64,000 nucleotides of DNA from Streptomyces sp. NBC_00286 (GTDB taxonomy: Bacteria; Actinomycetota; Actinomycetes; Streptomycetales; Streptomycetaceae): assembly GCF_036173125.1 (NCBI RefSeq), contig NZ_CP108054.1, positions 5,270,001 to 5,334,000 of the forward strand, given 5' to 3'. A program made the translations under genes and the position numbers. Under the pieces are notes generated by a model. That model worked only from the letters and a program-made list of their open reading frames with translations, did no database searches and had not been told where the DNA came from. Below, piece by piece: positions 51,127 to 60,565 of the stretch. The first letter of the stretch is position 1. The number at the start of each line of letters is the position of its first letter.

Positions 51127-51182
51127 TGTACAGCTTCTGTTGTACAGCGTCTGCTGTACCGCTTCCGTTGTGCAGCCCTCGC
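51127..51182. repeat. Four 14-bp tandem repeats upstream of lsrL
   Basis: TGTACAGCTTCTGT, TGTACAGCGTCTGC, TGTACCGCTTCCGT and TGTGCAGCCCTCGC follow one another without gaps, 160-215 bp upstream of the lsrL start. Conservation falls from first to last copy. Confidence 0.8.
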
Positions 51183-51314
51183 TCAATGCAATGTGAAGCA
51201 TGACTTAATCGGTATCGGTGTCCGACCGCAATAGGGTTCCAGATGTTGATCCGGATCTTTCCCTGGATTTTCCGTGAAGGAAGCCTGTTGATGCGGAATC
51301 GTGATGGCCGTCAC

Positions 51315-51334
51315 GTAGATTCCTACCAATCTAC
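51315..51334. promoter_or_regulatory. Inverted repeat upstream of purS
   Basis: GTAGATT-CCTACC-AATCTAC is a perfect 7-bp inverted repeat, 66 bp before the purS start, in a locally AT-rich stretch. It is a candidate operator for the purSQL operon. Confidence 0.55.
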
Positions 51335-51399
51335 TCGCGTAGAAATCTGGGCCGGGTAGTCTGAAGGAACCTGCTCAGCACCACACACCGGGAGTGCCA

Positions 51400-51666
51400 G
51401 TGGCACGCGTCGTAGTCGACGTCATGCTCAAGCCGGAGATCCTCGACCCCCAGGGCCAGGCGGTGCAGCGTGCACTGCCGCGCCTCGGTTTCCAGGGCAT
51501 CTCCGACGTACGTCAGGGAAAGCGCTTCGAGCTCGAGGTGGACGGGCCGGTCGACGACACCGTGCTCGCCCGCATCCATGAACTCGCCGAATCCTTCCTC
51601 GCCAACACCGTGATCGAGGACTTCGCCGTCAAGGTGGAGGAAGTGAAGGCGGAGGCAGGAAAGTGA
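51400..51666 (+). CDS. purS: Phosphoribosylformylglycinamidine synthase subunit PurS
   Basis: The 88-residue small subunit holds PurL and PurQ together. It shows [20 protein letters not shown], the [12 protein letters not shown] strand and [12 protein letters not shown] 51400 is chosen because CGGGAG lies 5 bases upstream and the family starts MARVVVDV; a GTG at 51394 would add two residues. Its stop overlaps purQ as GTGA. Confidence 0.95.
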   Translation: MARVVVDVMLKPEILDPQGQAVQRALPRLGFQGISDVRQGKRFELEVDGPVDDTVLARIHELAESFLANTVIEDFAVKVEEVKAEAGK

Positions 51667-52343
51667 CCGCTCGTATTGGCGTCGTCACATTTCCCGGCAG
51701 CCTCGACGACCGGGACACACAGCGTGCGATCCGGCTCGCGGGTGCCGAGCCCGTGGCGCTGTGGCACAAGGACAAGGACCTCAAGCAGGTCGACGCCGTG
51801 GTGTTGTGCGGCGGTTTCTCGTATGGCGACTATCTGCGCGCCGGTGCCATCGCGCGCTTCTCGCCGGTGATGGAGACCGTCATCGAGCAGGCGAAATCGG
51901 AAATGCCGGTGCTCGGCATCTGCAACGGTTTCCAGATCCTCACCGAGGCCCACCTTCTCCCCGGCGGGATGCTCGGAAATGATCACCTCCACTTCATCTG
52001 CCGCGACCAGAAGTTGCGGGTGGAGAACGCGGAAACGGCCTGGACCGTCGACTATGAAGCGGGCCAGGAGATCAACATCCCGCTGAAGAACATGGACGGG
52101 CGGTACGTCGCCGACGAGCGCACCCTCGACATGCTGGAGGCGGAGGGGCGCGTCGCCTTCCGCTATCTCGACTTCAACCCCAACGGCTCGATGCGCGACA
52201 TCGCCGGTATCAGCAACGAGGCCGGCAACGTCGTAGGCCTGATGCCCCACCCGGAGCACGCCGTGGAGCCCCTCATCGGGACCGGCCGCACCGACGGCCT
52301 CCCCTTCTTCACCTCGATCCTCAAGAAGCTGGTCAACGTATGA
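51663..52343 (+). CDS. purQ: Phosphoribosylformylglycinamidine synthase subunit PurQ (glutaminase)
   Basis: This 226-residue class I amidotransferase releases ammonia from glutamine for PurL. The nucleophile Cys is in LGICNGFQ (about residue 87), with oxyanion loop GGFSYGD, and the His and Glu of the triad are in MPHPEHAVE near the C-terminus. It overlaps purS and purL by 4 bases each, so the three are translated as a coupled set. Confidence 0.96.
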   Translation: MTARIGVVTFPGSLDDRDTQRAIRLAGAEPVALWHKDKDLKQVDAVVLCGGFSYGDYLRAGAIARFSPVMETVIEQAKSEMPVLGICNGFQILTEAHLLPGGMLGNDHLHFICRDQKLRVENAETAWTVDYEAGQEINIPLKNMDGRYVADERTLDMLEAEGRVAFRYLDFNPNGSMRDIAGISNEAGNVVGLMPHPEHAVEPLIGTGRTDGLPFFTSILKKLVNV

Positions 52344-54598
52344 GCCGCACTCCTCTGGACACGGTCGAGCACGCGGCCGCGACCCCGGACGTCGAGCTGC
52401 CCTGGGCCGAACTCGGCCTGAAGAAGGACGAGTACCAGCGCGTCGTGGAGATCCTCGGCCGCCGGCCCACCGGTGCCGAGCTCGCCATGTACTCGGTCAT
52501 GTGGTCCGAGCACTGCTCGTACAAGAGCAGCAAGGTGCACCTGCGCCAGTTCGGCGAGAAGGCGCCGCAGTCCGACGCGCTGCTCGTCGGCATCGGTGAG
52601 AACGCGGGCGTCGTGGACGTCGGTCAGGGTTACGCGGTCACCTTCAAGGTCGAGTCGCACAATCACCCCTCGTACGTCGAGCCCTATCAGGGCGCGGCCA
52701 CGGGCGTCGGCGGCATCGTGCGCGACATCATCGCGATGGGTGCGCGGCCGGTCGCCGTCGTCGATCCGCTGCGGTTCGGTGCGGCGGATCACCCCGACAC
52801 CAAGCGCGTACTCCCCGGTGTCGTCGCCGGCATCGGCGGTTACGGCAACTGCCTGGGCCTGCCCAACATCGGCGGCGAGGTCGTCTTCGACGCCTGCTAC
52901 CAGGGAAACCCGCTGGTCAACGCCGGTGCCATCGGCGTCATGCGGCACGAGGACATCCACCTCGCGAAGGCGTCCGGCGCGGGCAACAAGGTCATCCTGT
53001 ACGGGGCTCGTACGGGCGGTGACGGCATCGGCGGCGCCTCGATCCTGGCGAGCGAGACCTTCGATGACGCCAAGCCTTCGAAGCGCCCCGCCGTCCAGGT
53101 CGGTGACCCCTTCCAGGAGAAGCTCCTCATCGAGTGCACCTTGGAAGCCTTCGCCGAGAAGCTGGTCGTCGGCATCCAGGACCTGGGGGCGGCGGGCCTG
53201 TCCTGCGCGACGTCCGAGCTGGCGTCCAACGGCTCCGGCGGTATGCGCGTGACCCTGGATGACGTACCGCTGCGTGACTCGACCCTCTCGCCCGAGGAAA
53301 TCCTCATGAGCGAGTCGCAGGAACGCATGTGTGCGGTCGTGGAGCCGGAGAAGGTCGACCGGTTCCTGGAGATCTGCGACAAGTGGGATGTCATCGCGAC
53401 CGTCATCGGTGAGGTGACGGACGGCGACCGGCTCGAGATCTACTGGCACGGCGGCAAGATCGTCGACGTCGACCCGCGCACGGTCGCGCACGACGGTCCG
53501 GTCTACGAGCGTCCGTACGCCCGTCCGTCCTGGCAGGACGCCCTCCAGGCGGACGACGCCAACAAGCTTCCACGACCGGCCGGTTCGGACGAGCTGAAGG
53601 ACCAGGTCCTCAAGCTGGTGGCCTCCCCGAACCAGGCCTCCAAGTCCTGGATCACCTCCCAGTACGACCACTTCGTGCAGGGCAACACGGTGCTGGCGCA
53701 GCCCGAGGACTCGGGCATGATCCGTATCGACGAGGCGTCGGGTCTGGGCGTCGCGATCGCCACGGACGGCAACGGGCGGTACGCGAAGCTCGACCCGTAC
53801 ACGGGCGCGCAGTTGGCGCTCGCGGAGGCGTACCGCAATGTCGCCACCACCGGAGCCCAGCCGCTCGCCGTCTCCGACTGCCTGAACTTCGGCTCGCCCG
53901 AGGACCCGGCGGTGATGTGGCAGTTCGCGGAGGCCATCCGCGGACTGGCCGACGCCTGCCAGCAGTTGGGCACCCCGGTGACCGGCGGCAACGTCTCGCT
54001 CTACAACCAGACCGGCGAGGCGGCCATCCACCCGACCCCGGTCGTGGCCGTACTCGGCGTGATCGACGACGTGGCCCGCCGTACGCCGGTCGCCTTCCAG
54101 GAGGAGGGCCAGCTGCTGTACCTCCTCGGCGACACGCGTGAGGAGTTCGGCGGTTCGGCCTGGTCGCAGGTGGTCCACGACCACCTCGGCGGCCTCCCGC
54201 CCCAGGTCGACCTCGAGCGCGAGCGGCTGCTGGCCGAGATCCTGATCTCCGCCTCCCGCGACGGAATGATCGACTCCGCGCACGACCTGTCCGACGGCGG
54301 TCTGATCCAGGCGGTCGTCGAGTCGGCGCTGCTGGGTGGGAAGGGCGCACGCCTGATCGTTCCGGACGGGCTCGACGCCTTCACCTTCCTCCTCTCGGAG
54401 TCGGCGGGCCGTGCGGTCGTCGCGATCCCGCGCTCCGAGGAGCTCCGCTTCAACGACATGTGCGGGGCGCGGGGGCTGCCGGCTACCCGTATCGGTGTCG
54501 TGGACGGTGATGTGGTCGAGGTCCAGGGGGAATTCACGCTCACGCTGGACGAGCTGCGCGAGGCGCATGAGGGGACGATTCCGGCGATCCTGGCCTGA
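52340..54598 (+). CDS. purL: Phosphoribosylformylglycinamidine synthase subunit PurL
   Basis: The 752-residue small-type PurL converts FGAR to FGAM with ATP. Motifs include [46 protein letters not shown] and [19 protein letters not shown]. It belongs to the three-subunit form needing PurS and PurQ, which lie just upstream. The start overlaps the purQ stop as ATGA. A strong terminator follows. Confidence 0.97.
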   Translation: MSRTPLDTVEHAAATPDVELPWAELGLKKDEYQRVVEILGRRPTGAELAMYSVMWSEHCSYKSSKVHLRQFGEKAPQSDALLVGIGENAGVVDVGQGYAVTFKVESHNHPSYVEPYQGAATGVGGIVRDIIAMGARPVAVVDPLRFGAADHPDTKRVLPGVVAGIGGYGNCLGLPNIGGEVVFDACYQGNPLVNAGAIGVMRHEDIHLAKASGAGNKVILYGARTGGDGIGGASILASETFDDAKPSKRPAVQVGDPFQEKLLIECTLEAFAEKLVVGIQDLGAAGLSCATSELASNGSGGMRVTLDDVPLRDSTLSPEEILMSESQERMCAVVEPEKVDRFLEICDKWDVIATVIGEVTDGDRLEIYWHGGKIVDVDPRTVAHDGPVYERPYARPSWQDALQADDANKLPRPAGSDELKDQVLKLVASPNQASKSWITSQYDHFVQGNTVLAQPEDSGMIRIDEASGLGVAIATDGNGRYAKLDPYTGAQLALAEAYRNVATTGAQPLAVSDCLNFGSPEDPAVMWQFAEAIRGLADACQQLGTPVTGGNVSLYNQTGEAAIHPTPVVAVLGVIDDVARRTPVAFQEEGQLLYLLGDTREEFGGSAWSQVVHDHLGGLPPQVDLERERLLAEILISASRDGMIDSAHDLSDGGLIQAVVESALLGGKGARLIVPDGLDAFTFLLSESAGRAVVAIPRSEELRFNDMCGARGLPATRIGVVDGDVVEVQGEFTLTLDELREAHEGTIPAILA

Positions 54599-54615
54599 CA
54601 TTTAGTACGTCCCTG

Positions 54616-54658
54616 AAGGCCCCACCCTCCCGAGCTCGAGTCCGGAGGGTGGGGCCTT
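54616..54658 (+). terminator. Terminator of the purSQL operon
   Basis: AAGGCCCCACCCTCC (54616-54630) pairs perfectly with 54644-54658; TCTTC follows. Confidence 0.9.
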
Positions 54659-54685
54659 CTTCGGTCTCGGATCAGATGGCCTTGC

Positions 54686-54708
54686 ACGTAATTACGTAGT
54701 TCCGTAAT
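54686..54708. promoter_or_regulatory. Palindromic operator at the HTH gene start
   Basis: ACGTAATTACGT (54686-54697) is a 12-bp perfect palindrome, and ATTACG-TAGTTC-CGTAAT (54691-54708) a second inverted repeat sharing its right half. Both lie within 32 bp of the GTG start and cover the -10-like TAATGT (54705-54710), as expected for self-repression. Confidence 0.65.
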
Positions 54709-54717
54709 GTCGGAGGA

Positions 54718-55218
54718 GTGGCACTGGAAGAACGCGTCGCCGACCTCGAACGTCGGCTCGCGGCACTGGAAGGCGCTCAGCGCGGCGCACCTGACCCCGA
54801 CGGCAGCGAATTCTGGGCCCTGAACGGGCTGAAGGAGCAGCTGGCCGAGGTGGGGGCCGCCGACGGAGGCGTCCTCTACACCGGCTCTGTACGCCTGCCA
54901 ACGGGCGGGGAGTACGTCTGGCAGGTGGGCTTCCTCACCGAGGGCCTGCTGGAGGACGACTGGACGACGGCCGCCGAGGCGTTCGCAGCCCTCGGCCACC
55001 GCGTCCGGCTGCGGCTGCTCCGCGAAATCCTCGGCGGTCGGCGCACCGCCGCCGAACTCGCCGAGCTGGACGAGGTCGGCACGACCGGCCAGATCTACCA
55101 CCACCTGCGCCAACTGACCGGCGCGGGCTGGCTGCACACCACCGGGCGGGGACGGTACGAGGTGCCGCCGCCGCGGGTCGTACCGCTGCTGGTGGCACTG
55201 GCGACGGCCCGCCCGTAA
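54718..55218 (+). CDS. ArsR-type winged-helix regulator
   Basis: The 166-residue protein starts with a short coiled coil (LEERVADLERRLAALEGAQR). It then has a central segment and a C-terminal winged helix (EAFAALGHRVRLRLLREILG, TAAELAELDEVGTTGQIYHH, LRQLTGAGWLHTTGRGRYEV) of the ArsR/HTH_20 type. No metal-site cysteines are present. TAATGT ends 7 bases before the GTG, so the message is probably leaderless. It lies 22 bp before the M23 gene and probably shares its transcript. Confidence 0.8.
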   Translation: MALEERVADLERRLAALEGAQRGAPDPDGSEFWALNGLKEQLAEVGAADGGVLYTGSVRLPTGGEYVWQVGFLTEGLLEDDWTTAAEAFAALGHRVRLRLLREILGGRRTAAELAELDEVGTTGQIYHHLRQLTGAGWLHTTGRGRYEVPPPRVVPLLVALATARP

Positions 55219-55240
55219 AACCGACGATCATGGGGGAACA

Positions 55241-56080
55241 ATGTCCGCACGCAAGCTCGCCATGACGGCATTCCGAGGCCTCCAGCTGGGCTTCATCGTC
55301 CTGGTGATCGCCCACATCTGGTTCGACTTCGGGTATCCGATCCTGTGGAACCTCCTGGTGCTGGCCCTGGCGTACGTCCTCATCATGGTGTTGAACCGGT
55401 TGGGCGGCGGCGCCCCGGACGACAAGCGCGTGATACGGGAGGCCGTAGAGGTCGCCCCTCCCGTCACCGGCCGCTGGTCCGCCCTGAACAGCCCCGCCGA
55501 CCGCACCCCGAGCCATGGACTCCACGCCTACGGCCAGACGTTCGCCATCGACGTCGTCGCCGAGCCCGAGCCGGGCGCCCGCCCCAGCTTCCGCGCCCTG
55601 TGGCCGCTGACCCGCCGCGCCACGGACTTCCCGGCGTTCGGCGCACCGATCCTGGCGGTCGCCGACGCCACGGTTGTACGGACGCACGACCGGCAGCGCG
55701 ACCACCTGAGCCGTACGTCGTGGCCGGCACTGCTGTACCTGATGCTTGTCGAAGGCTCGATACGCGAGCTGTTCGGAGTCCACCGCATCCTCGGCAACCA
55801 CCTCGTCCTCGACCTCGGCGAGGGCACATACGCCGCGTACGCCCACCTGCAGCGCGGCTCTCTCGCCGTCCGCGAAGGCGACCGGGTGCAGGCCGGACAG
55901 CTCATCGCCCGCTGCGGCAACTCCGGCAACTCCACTGAGCCCCACCTCCACTTCCAGCTGATGGACGGCCCGGACCCGGACACCGCCCGTGGTGTGCCCT
56001 TCCGCTGGCGCGGCATCGGAGTGCCGCGCAATCAGCAGGTGTTCGAGGTGACCTGCCCGGCTGTCAGTGCCGCCGACTAA
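55241..56080 (+). CDS. Membrane-anchored M23-type peptidase-like protein
   Basis: The 279-residue protein has two N-terminal membrane helices (about residues 12-50) and a LytM/M23 domain: SHGLHAYGQTFAIDVV with candidate zinc His and Asp, HLVLDLGEGTYAAYAHLQRG, and the final H-x-H in NSTEPHLHFQLMDGPD. It would cut peptidoglycan cross-bridges or act as a regulator of wall hydrolysis. Insertions between the motifs make it longer than usual. GGGGGAA precedes the ATG. It forms an operon with the winged-helix regulator. Confidence 0.82.
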   Translation: MSARKLAMTAFRGLQLGFIVLVIAHIWFDFGYPILWNLLVLALAYVLIMVLNRLGGGAPDDKRVIREAVEVAPPVTGRWSALNSPADRTPSHGLHAYGQTFAIDVVAEPEPGARPSFRALWPLTRRATDFPAFGAPILAVADATVVRTHDRQRDHLSRTSWPALLYLMLVEGSIRELFGVHRILGNHLVLDLGEGTYAAYAHLQRGSLAVREGDRVQAGQLIARCGNSGNSTEPHLHFQLMDGPDPDTARGVPFRWRGIGVPRNQQVFEVTCPAVSAAD

Positions 56081-56090
56081 TGTCGCGCTC

Positions 56091-56897
56091 ATGCCCCCGG
56101 CCAAGAAGCGCCCCCGCAGCTACGACCCCGCCAAGATCCGCGCCGCCGTCCTGGCCCAGTTCGGGAACGTACGGGCAGCCGTCCGCACCCTCACCCCCGA
56201 GCAGCTCGCGCTACCCACCCGGCTCGGCGAGTGGACCGTACGAGAGCTGGCCGTGCATATCGCCGCGGCCGCCGTCGAGAGCGTCAGCGGGACCATCGAC
56301 CTGGAGCCGCCGGCGAAGGCCGAACTCGCCCTGCTGGAGTGGCCGTCCGCGACCGTCGACCCCGTGCTTGCCGCCGCCAACGCCGACCGGACCCGTGAAC
56401 TCGCGCGCGAGCACCAGGACCTCGACGCGCTGTACGCCCGCACCGAGCAGCGGCTGGCCGAGCGGCTGGCCGTCACTCCGGGCGAGCGGCTGCTCGCCAC
56501 CCGGCCCGGCTCCATGACTCTCGCCGACTACCTGGTCACCCGCACCGTTGAACTCGTCGTCCACACCGACGACCTGAACGCCGCCGTGCCCGGCCTCGAC
56601 ATCCCGTACGACCGTCAGGCCCTCGCCGCCTGCACCCGCCTGCTCGCCGACGCCCTCGCCGTGAAGGCGCCCGGCGCCTCCACGGAGGTCCGCGTTCCGC
56701 CGTTCGCGGTCGTGCAGTGCGTCGAGGGCCCGCGGCACACGCGCGGAACCCCGCCGAACGTCGTGGAGACGGACCCGCTGACCTGGATACGGCTCGCGAC
56801 CGGGCGTACGGAATGGCATACGGCTCTCGCCGATGCCCAGGTCAGCGCCAGCGGCGAGCGGGCCGATCTGGGCGGGCTGCTTCCGCTGATGGGCTGA
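56091..56897 (+). CDS. Maleylpyruvate isomerase N-terminal domain / sterol-carrier-like protein
   Basis: The 268-residue protein has an MDMPI_N-type helix bundle (VRAAVRTLTPEQLALPTRLG, EWTVRELAVHIAAAAVESVS) with a His in VRELAVHI and another in VELVVHTDDLNAAV. A C-terminal SCP2-like domain follows (WIRLATGRTEWHTALADAQV, SGERADLGGLLPLMG). It is of the same broad family as the gene at 15041. The substrate is unknown. TAATGT ends 7 bases before ATG 56091 and overlaps the end of the M23 gene. Confidence 0.78.
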   Translation: MPPAKKRPRSYDPAKIRAAVLAQFGNVRAAVRTLTPEQLALPTRLGEWTVRELAVHIAAAAVESVSGTIDLEPPAKAELALLEWPSATVDPVLAAANADRTRELAREHQDLDALYARTEQRLAERLAVTPGERLLATRPGSMTLADYLVTRTVELVVHTDDLNAAVPGLDIPYDRQALAACTRLLADALAVKAPGASTEVRVPPFAVVQCVEGPRHTRGTPPNVVETDPLTWIRLATGRTEWHTALADAQVSASGERADLGGLLPLMG

Positions 56898-56971
56898 GAC
56901 GCCGGGGGCGGACGGGAAGTTGAGCGAAAATGGAAGGGAACCAACCACCCCACCCGTCCCGTCACAGCGAC

Positions 56972-57787
56972 ATGCGAACGCAACGGCTTACTCTCAGCGT
57001 CCTGGCGGTCACCGGCCTGCTCGCCACCGCGGCCTGTGGCACGGAGAAAAGTGACGGCGGGTCCGCGTCCGTCGGCGCCGGACAGCAGACGAAAATCACC
57101 GGCAAACAGTGGAAAGTGGACAGCATGGACGTCGGGGGCACCACATACAAGGCCCCGGCCGACGCCCACATCGAGTTCGGCGAGGACGGCAAGGTGGGCG
57201 GCAACTACGGCTGCAACCACTTCGGGGCCACCGCCGAGATACAGGGCGAAACGATCAAGGTCGGCTCCGACACCCTGCAGACCAAGATGGCCTGCGGCGA
57301 GAAGCTGATGGAGTTCGAGGCCAAGATGGCCGAGACGATCTCCGACAGCACGATCACGGCCAAGGTCGACGGCGACAAGCTGACGCTCACCACCAAGGAC
57401 GGGGACACGGTGAAGCTCACCGCGGAGAAGCCGGCCAAGCTCGAGGGCACGAAGTGGAGCGTCACCGGCAGCACCAACAAGGGCGGCACGGTCACCGCGC
57501 TGGCCTCCGAGGCCGAGGGCAAGGTGCACCTCACCTTCGACGGCAAGGGCAACGTCCACGGTCAGCTCGGCTGCAACAAGGTGACGGCGAAGGCGACCGT
57601 CAGCGACGGCCAGATCACTCTCGGGTCCCCTGGCACCACCCGCATGATGTGCTCCCCCTCACTCATGGAGACCGAAAAGGCCCTCCTGAAGCTGTTCAAC
57701 GGCAAGGCCACCTACGAGATCAAGCAGCGCACCCTCACCCTGACCAGCGAAAACGGCAGCGGCTTCGAAGCCGTAGCCGCCAAGTGA
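56972..57787 (+). CDS. META-domain lipoprotein (HslJ-like, two domains)
   Basis: The 271-residue lipoprotein has a signal ending in LLATAAC (Cys at residue 22), then two META/HslJ domains. The first, at about residues 40-145, has GKQWKVDSM, GNYGCNHFGA and TKMACGEKLMEFE. The second, at about 155-265, has GTKWSVTGS, GQLGCNKVTAKATV and TRMMCSPSLMETEKALL. Each carries the paired Cys of the family. It is probably envelope-stress related, but no activity is established. ATG 56930 is an alternative start adding 14 residues. Confidence 0.82.
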   Translation: MRTQRLTLSVLAVTGLLATAACGTEKSDGGSASVGAGQQTKITGKQWKVDSMDVGGTTYKAPADAHIEFGEDGKVGGNYGCNHFGATAEIQGETIKVGSDTLQTKMACGEKLMEFEAKMAETISDSTITAKVDGDKLTLTTKDGDTVKLTAEKPAKLEGTKWSVTGSTNKGGTVTALASEAEGKVHLTFDGKGNVHGQLGCNKVTAKATVSDGQITLGSPGTTRMMCSPSLMETEKALLKLFNGKATYEIKQRTLTLTSENGSGFEAVAAK

Positions 57788-57835
57788 TCCACAACGAGCC
57801 CGAATCCCCCATTCGGACCAGTGGCCGAACTCGCC

Positions 57836-57841
57836 TACACT
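57836..57841 (+). promoter_or_regulatory. Candidate -10 box for a leaderless purF message
   Basis: TACACT ends 7 bases before GTG 57849, with no ribosome site between. Confidence 0.5.
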
Positions 57842-57848
57842 CGGTGGC

Positions 57849-59375
57849 GTGCCACGTGGTGACGGTCGACTCAGTCATGATCTGCTCCCCGGCGAGAAAG
57901 GACCCCAGGACGCTTGCGGCGTCTTCGGAGTCTGGGCTCCCGGCGAAGAGGTCGCCAAGCTCACTTACTTCGGGCTCTACGCCCTCCAGCATCGGGGCCA
58001 GGAATCCGCGGGAATCGCGGTCAGCAACGGCTCCAAGATCCTCGTCTTCAAGGACATGGGCCTGGTGTCCCAGGTCTTCGACGAGGCCTCACTCGGATCG
58101 CTCCAGGGTCATATCGCGGTCGGTCACGCCCGCTACTCGACCACCGGCGCCTCCGTGTGGGAGAACGCCCAGCCCACGTTCCGTGCGACCGCGCACGGCT
58201 CGATCGCGCTCGGCCACAACGGCAACCTGGTCAACACGGCCCAGCTCGCCGAGATGGTCGCCGACCTGCCCAAGCAGGAGGGCCGCACCCCGCGCGTGGC
58301 GGCCACCAACGACACCGACCTGCTGACGGCGCTCCTCGCCGCCCAGGTCGACGAGGACGGCAAGCCGCTGACCATCGAGGAGGCCTGCGCCAAGATCCTC
58401 CCCCAGGTCAAGGGCGCCTTCAGCCTCACCTTCATGGACGAGCACACGCTGTACGCCGCCCGCGACCCGCAGGGCATCCGCCCGCTGGTCCTGGGCCGCC
58501 TGGAGCGCGGCTGGGTCGTCGCCTCCGAGTCCGCCGCCCTCGACATCTGCGGCGCCAGCTTCGTACGCGAGATCGAGCCGGGCGAGTTCGTCGCCATCGA
58601 CGAGAACGGCCTGCGCTCGTCGCGATTCGCGGAAGCGAAGCCCAAGGGCTGCGTCTTCGAGTACGTGTATCTGGCCCGCCCGGACACCGACATAGCCGGC
58701 CGGAACGTATACCTCTCGCGCGTCGAGATGGGCCGCAGGCTCGCCAAGGAAGCCCCGGTCGAGGCGGACCTCGTCATAGCGACCCCGGAGTCCGGCACGC
58801 CCGCCGCGATCGGTTACGCGGAGGCCTCCGGCATCCCCTTCGGTGCCGGTCTGGTGAAGAACGCGTACGTCGGCCGCACCTTCATCCAGCCTTCACAGAC
58901 CATCCGCCAGCTGGGCATCCGACTGAAACTGAATCCCCTCAAGGAAGTCATCAAGGGCAAGCGCCTGATCGTCGTGGACGACTCGATCGTGCGCGGCAAC
59001 ACCCAGCGCGCGCTCGTGCGGATGCTGCGCGAGGCGGGCGCGGCCGAGGTCCACATCCGGATCTCTTCGCCGCCCGTGAAGTGGCCCTGCTTCTTCGGCA
59101 TCGACTTCGCCACCCGCGCCGAGCTGATCGCCAACGGCATGACGGTCGAGGAGATCGGCAAGTCCCTGGGCGCCGACTCCCTGGCGTACATCTCCATCGA
59201 CGGCATGATCGACGCGACCACCATCGCCAAGCCGAACCTGTGCCGCGCCTGCTTCGATGGCGAGTACCCGATGGACCTCCCGGACCCCGAACTGCTCGGC
59301 AAGCAGCTCCTGGAGACCGAGCTGGCCGCGGGCCCGGCGGCCACGGCCGCGGCCGACGCGATCCGTCGCCCGTAA
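57849..59375 (+). CDS. purF: Amidophosphoribosyltransferase
   Basis: The 508-residue enzyme makes phosphoribosylamine from PRPP and glutamine, the first committed purine step. A 22-residue propeptide precedes Cys23 (DACGVFG), which becomes the catalytic N-terminus after cleavage. The PRPP loop is VVDDSIVRGNT. Cysteines in KGCVFEYVY, KWPCFFGID and LCRACFDGEYP are placed as the 4Fe-4S ligands of the Bacillus-type enzyme, so it is probably an oxygen-sensitive cluster protein. purM follows after 46 bp. Confidence 0.97.
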   Translation: MPRGDGRLSHDLLPGEKGPQDACGVFGVWAPGEEVAKLTYFGLYALQHRGQESAGIAVSNGSKILVFKDMGLVSQVFDEASLGSLQGHIAVGHARYSTTGASVWENAQPTFRATAHGSIALGHNGNLVNTAQLAEMVADLPKQEGRTPRVAATNDTDLLTALLAAQVDEDGKPLTIEEACAKILPQVKGAFSLTFMDEHTLYAARDPQGIRPLVLGRLERGWVVASESAALDICGASFVREIEPGEFVAIDENGLRSSRFAEAKPKGCVFEYVYLARPDTDIAGRNVYLSRVEMGRRLAKEAPVEADLVIATPESGTPAAIGYAEASGIPFGAGLVKNAYVGRTFIQPSQTIRQLGIRLKLNPLKEVIKGKRLIVVDDSIVRGNTQRALVRMLREAGAAEVHIRISSPPVKWPCFFGIDFATRAELIANGMTVEEIGKSLGADSLAYISIDGMIDATTIAKPNLCRACFDGEYPMDLPDPELLGKQLLETELAAGPAATAAADAIRRP

Positions 59376-59421
59376 GACACCGCAGCACACCCAGCGGTAC
59401 GACACGAAAGCTCTCAAAGTC

Positions 59422-60492
59422 ATGACTACTGAGACCTCAGGTGCCAGCTACGCGGCTGCCGGCGTCGACATCGAAGCGGGCGACCGCGCCGTGGAGCTCA
59501 TGAAGGAGTGGGTGAAGAAGACGCGCCGCCCCGAGGTCCTCGGCGGCCTCGGCGGCTTCGCCGGCCTCTTCGACGCCTCCGCCCTCAAGCGCTACGAGCG
59601 CCCGCTGCTGGCCTCCGCCACGGACGGCGTCGGTACGAAGGTCGACCTCGCCCGGCAGCTCGGTGTGTACGACAGCATCGGCCACGACCTGGTCGCGATG
59701 GTCATGGACGACATCGTGGTGTGCGGCGCCGAGCCGCTCTTCATGACCGACTACATCTGCGTCGGCAAGGTCCACCCCGAGCGCGTCGCCGCCATCGTGA
59801 AGGGCATCGCCGAGGGCTGTGTGCTCGCGGGCTGCGCCCTGGTCGGCGGCGAGACCGCCGAGCACCCCGGGCTCCTCGGCCCGGACGACTTCGACGTCGC
59901 CGGCGCCGGCACCGGAGTGGTCGAAGCCGACCGGCTCCTGGGCGCCGATCGCATCCGTAAGGGTGATGCGGTCATCGCCATGGCGTCCTCCGGCCTTCAC
60001 TCGAACGGGTACTCGCTCGTCCGCCACGTCCTCTTCGACCGCGCGCACCTGAGCCTCGACCAGCACATCGAGGACTTCGGCCGCACGCTAGGCGAGGAAC
60101 TCCTCGAGCCCACCAAGATCTATTCTCTGGACTGCCTGGCCCTCACCCGCACCACCGAGGTACACGCCTTCTCCCACATCACAGGCGGCGGCCTGGCGGC
60201 CAACCTGGCCCGAGTGATCCCCGACGCCCTCCACGCCAGGGTCGACCGCGCCACGTGGACCCCGTCCCCGGTCTTCGACCTGGTAGGCACGACGGGCAAG
60301 GTAGACCGCCTGGAACTCGAGAAGACCCTGAACATGGGCGTAGGCATGATCGCGATCGTCCCCGAGGACTCAGCGGACGTAGCACTGTCCACACTGGCGG
60401 ACCGCGGAGTGGACGCCTGGGTTGCAGGCGAGATCACGGCCAGAGACGACCAAGAGACGGGCGCGGAGCTGACCGGGGATTACGCCGCGTAG
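59422..60492 (+). CDS. purM: Phosphoribosylformylglycinamidine cyclo-ligase
   Basis: The 356-residue AIR synthetase closes the imidazole ring with ATP. It has SYAAAGVDIEAGDRAVELMK, ATDGVGTKVDLA, MDDIVVCGAEPLFMTDYI, LVGGETAEHPG and HITGGGLAANLARV. ATG 59422 matches the family start. It is probably co-transcribed with purF. Confidence 0.97.
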   Translation: MTTETSGASYAAAGVDIEAGDRAVELMKEWVKKTRRPEVLGGLGGFAGLFDASALKRYERPLLASATDGVGTKVDLARQLGVYDSIGHDLVAMVMDDIVVCGAEPLFMTDYICVGKVHPERVAAIVKGIAEGCVLAGCALVGGETAEHPGLLGPDDFDVAGAGTGVVEADRLLGADRIRKGDAVIAMASSGLHSNGYSLVRHVLFDRAHLSLDQHIEDFGRTLGEELLEPTKIYSLDCLALTRTTEVHAFSHITGGGLAANLARVIPDALHARVDRATWTPSPVFDLVGTTGKVDRLELEKTLNMGVGMIAIVPEDSADVALSTLADRGVDAWVAGEITARDDQETGAELTGDYAA

Positions 60493-60565
60493 CCGTACTT
60501 GCTGAAGTCCGGTGCAGGGTAACCGCGGCCCGTTAGGGGCAAGCGCCTAACGACGCGGCCTTGCC

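Noticed and set aside
51127..51182. CRISPR-like array
   Set aside because: The 14-bp units follow directly without spacers and no cas genes are present. No CRISPR array was seen anywhere in the window.
52163..54601. 812-codon minus-strand open frame opposite purL
   Set aside because: It is the antisense shadow of purL; it has no ribosome site and no recognisable domain.
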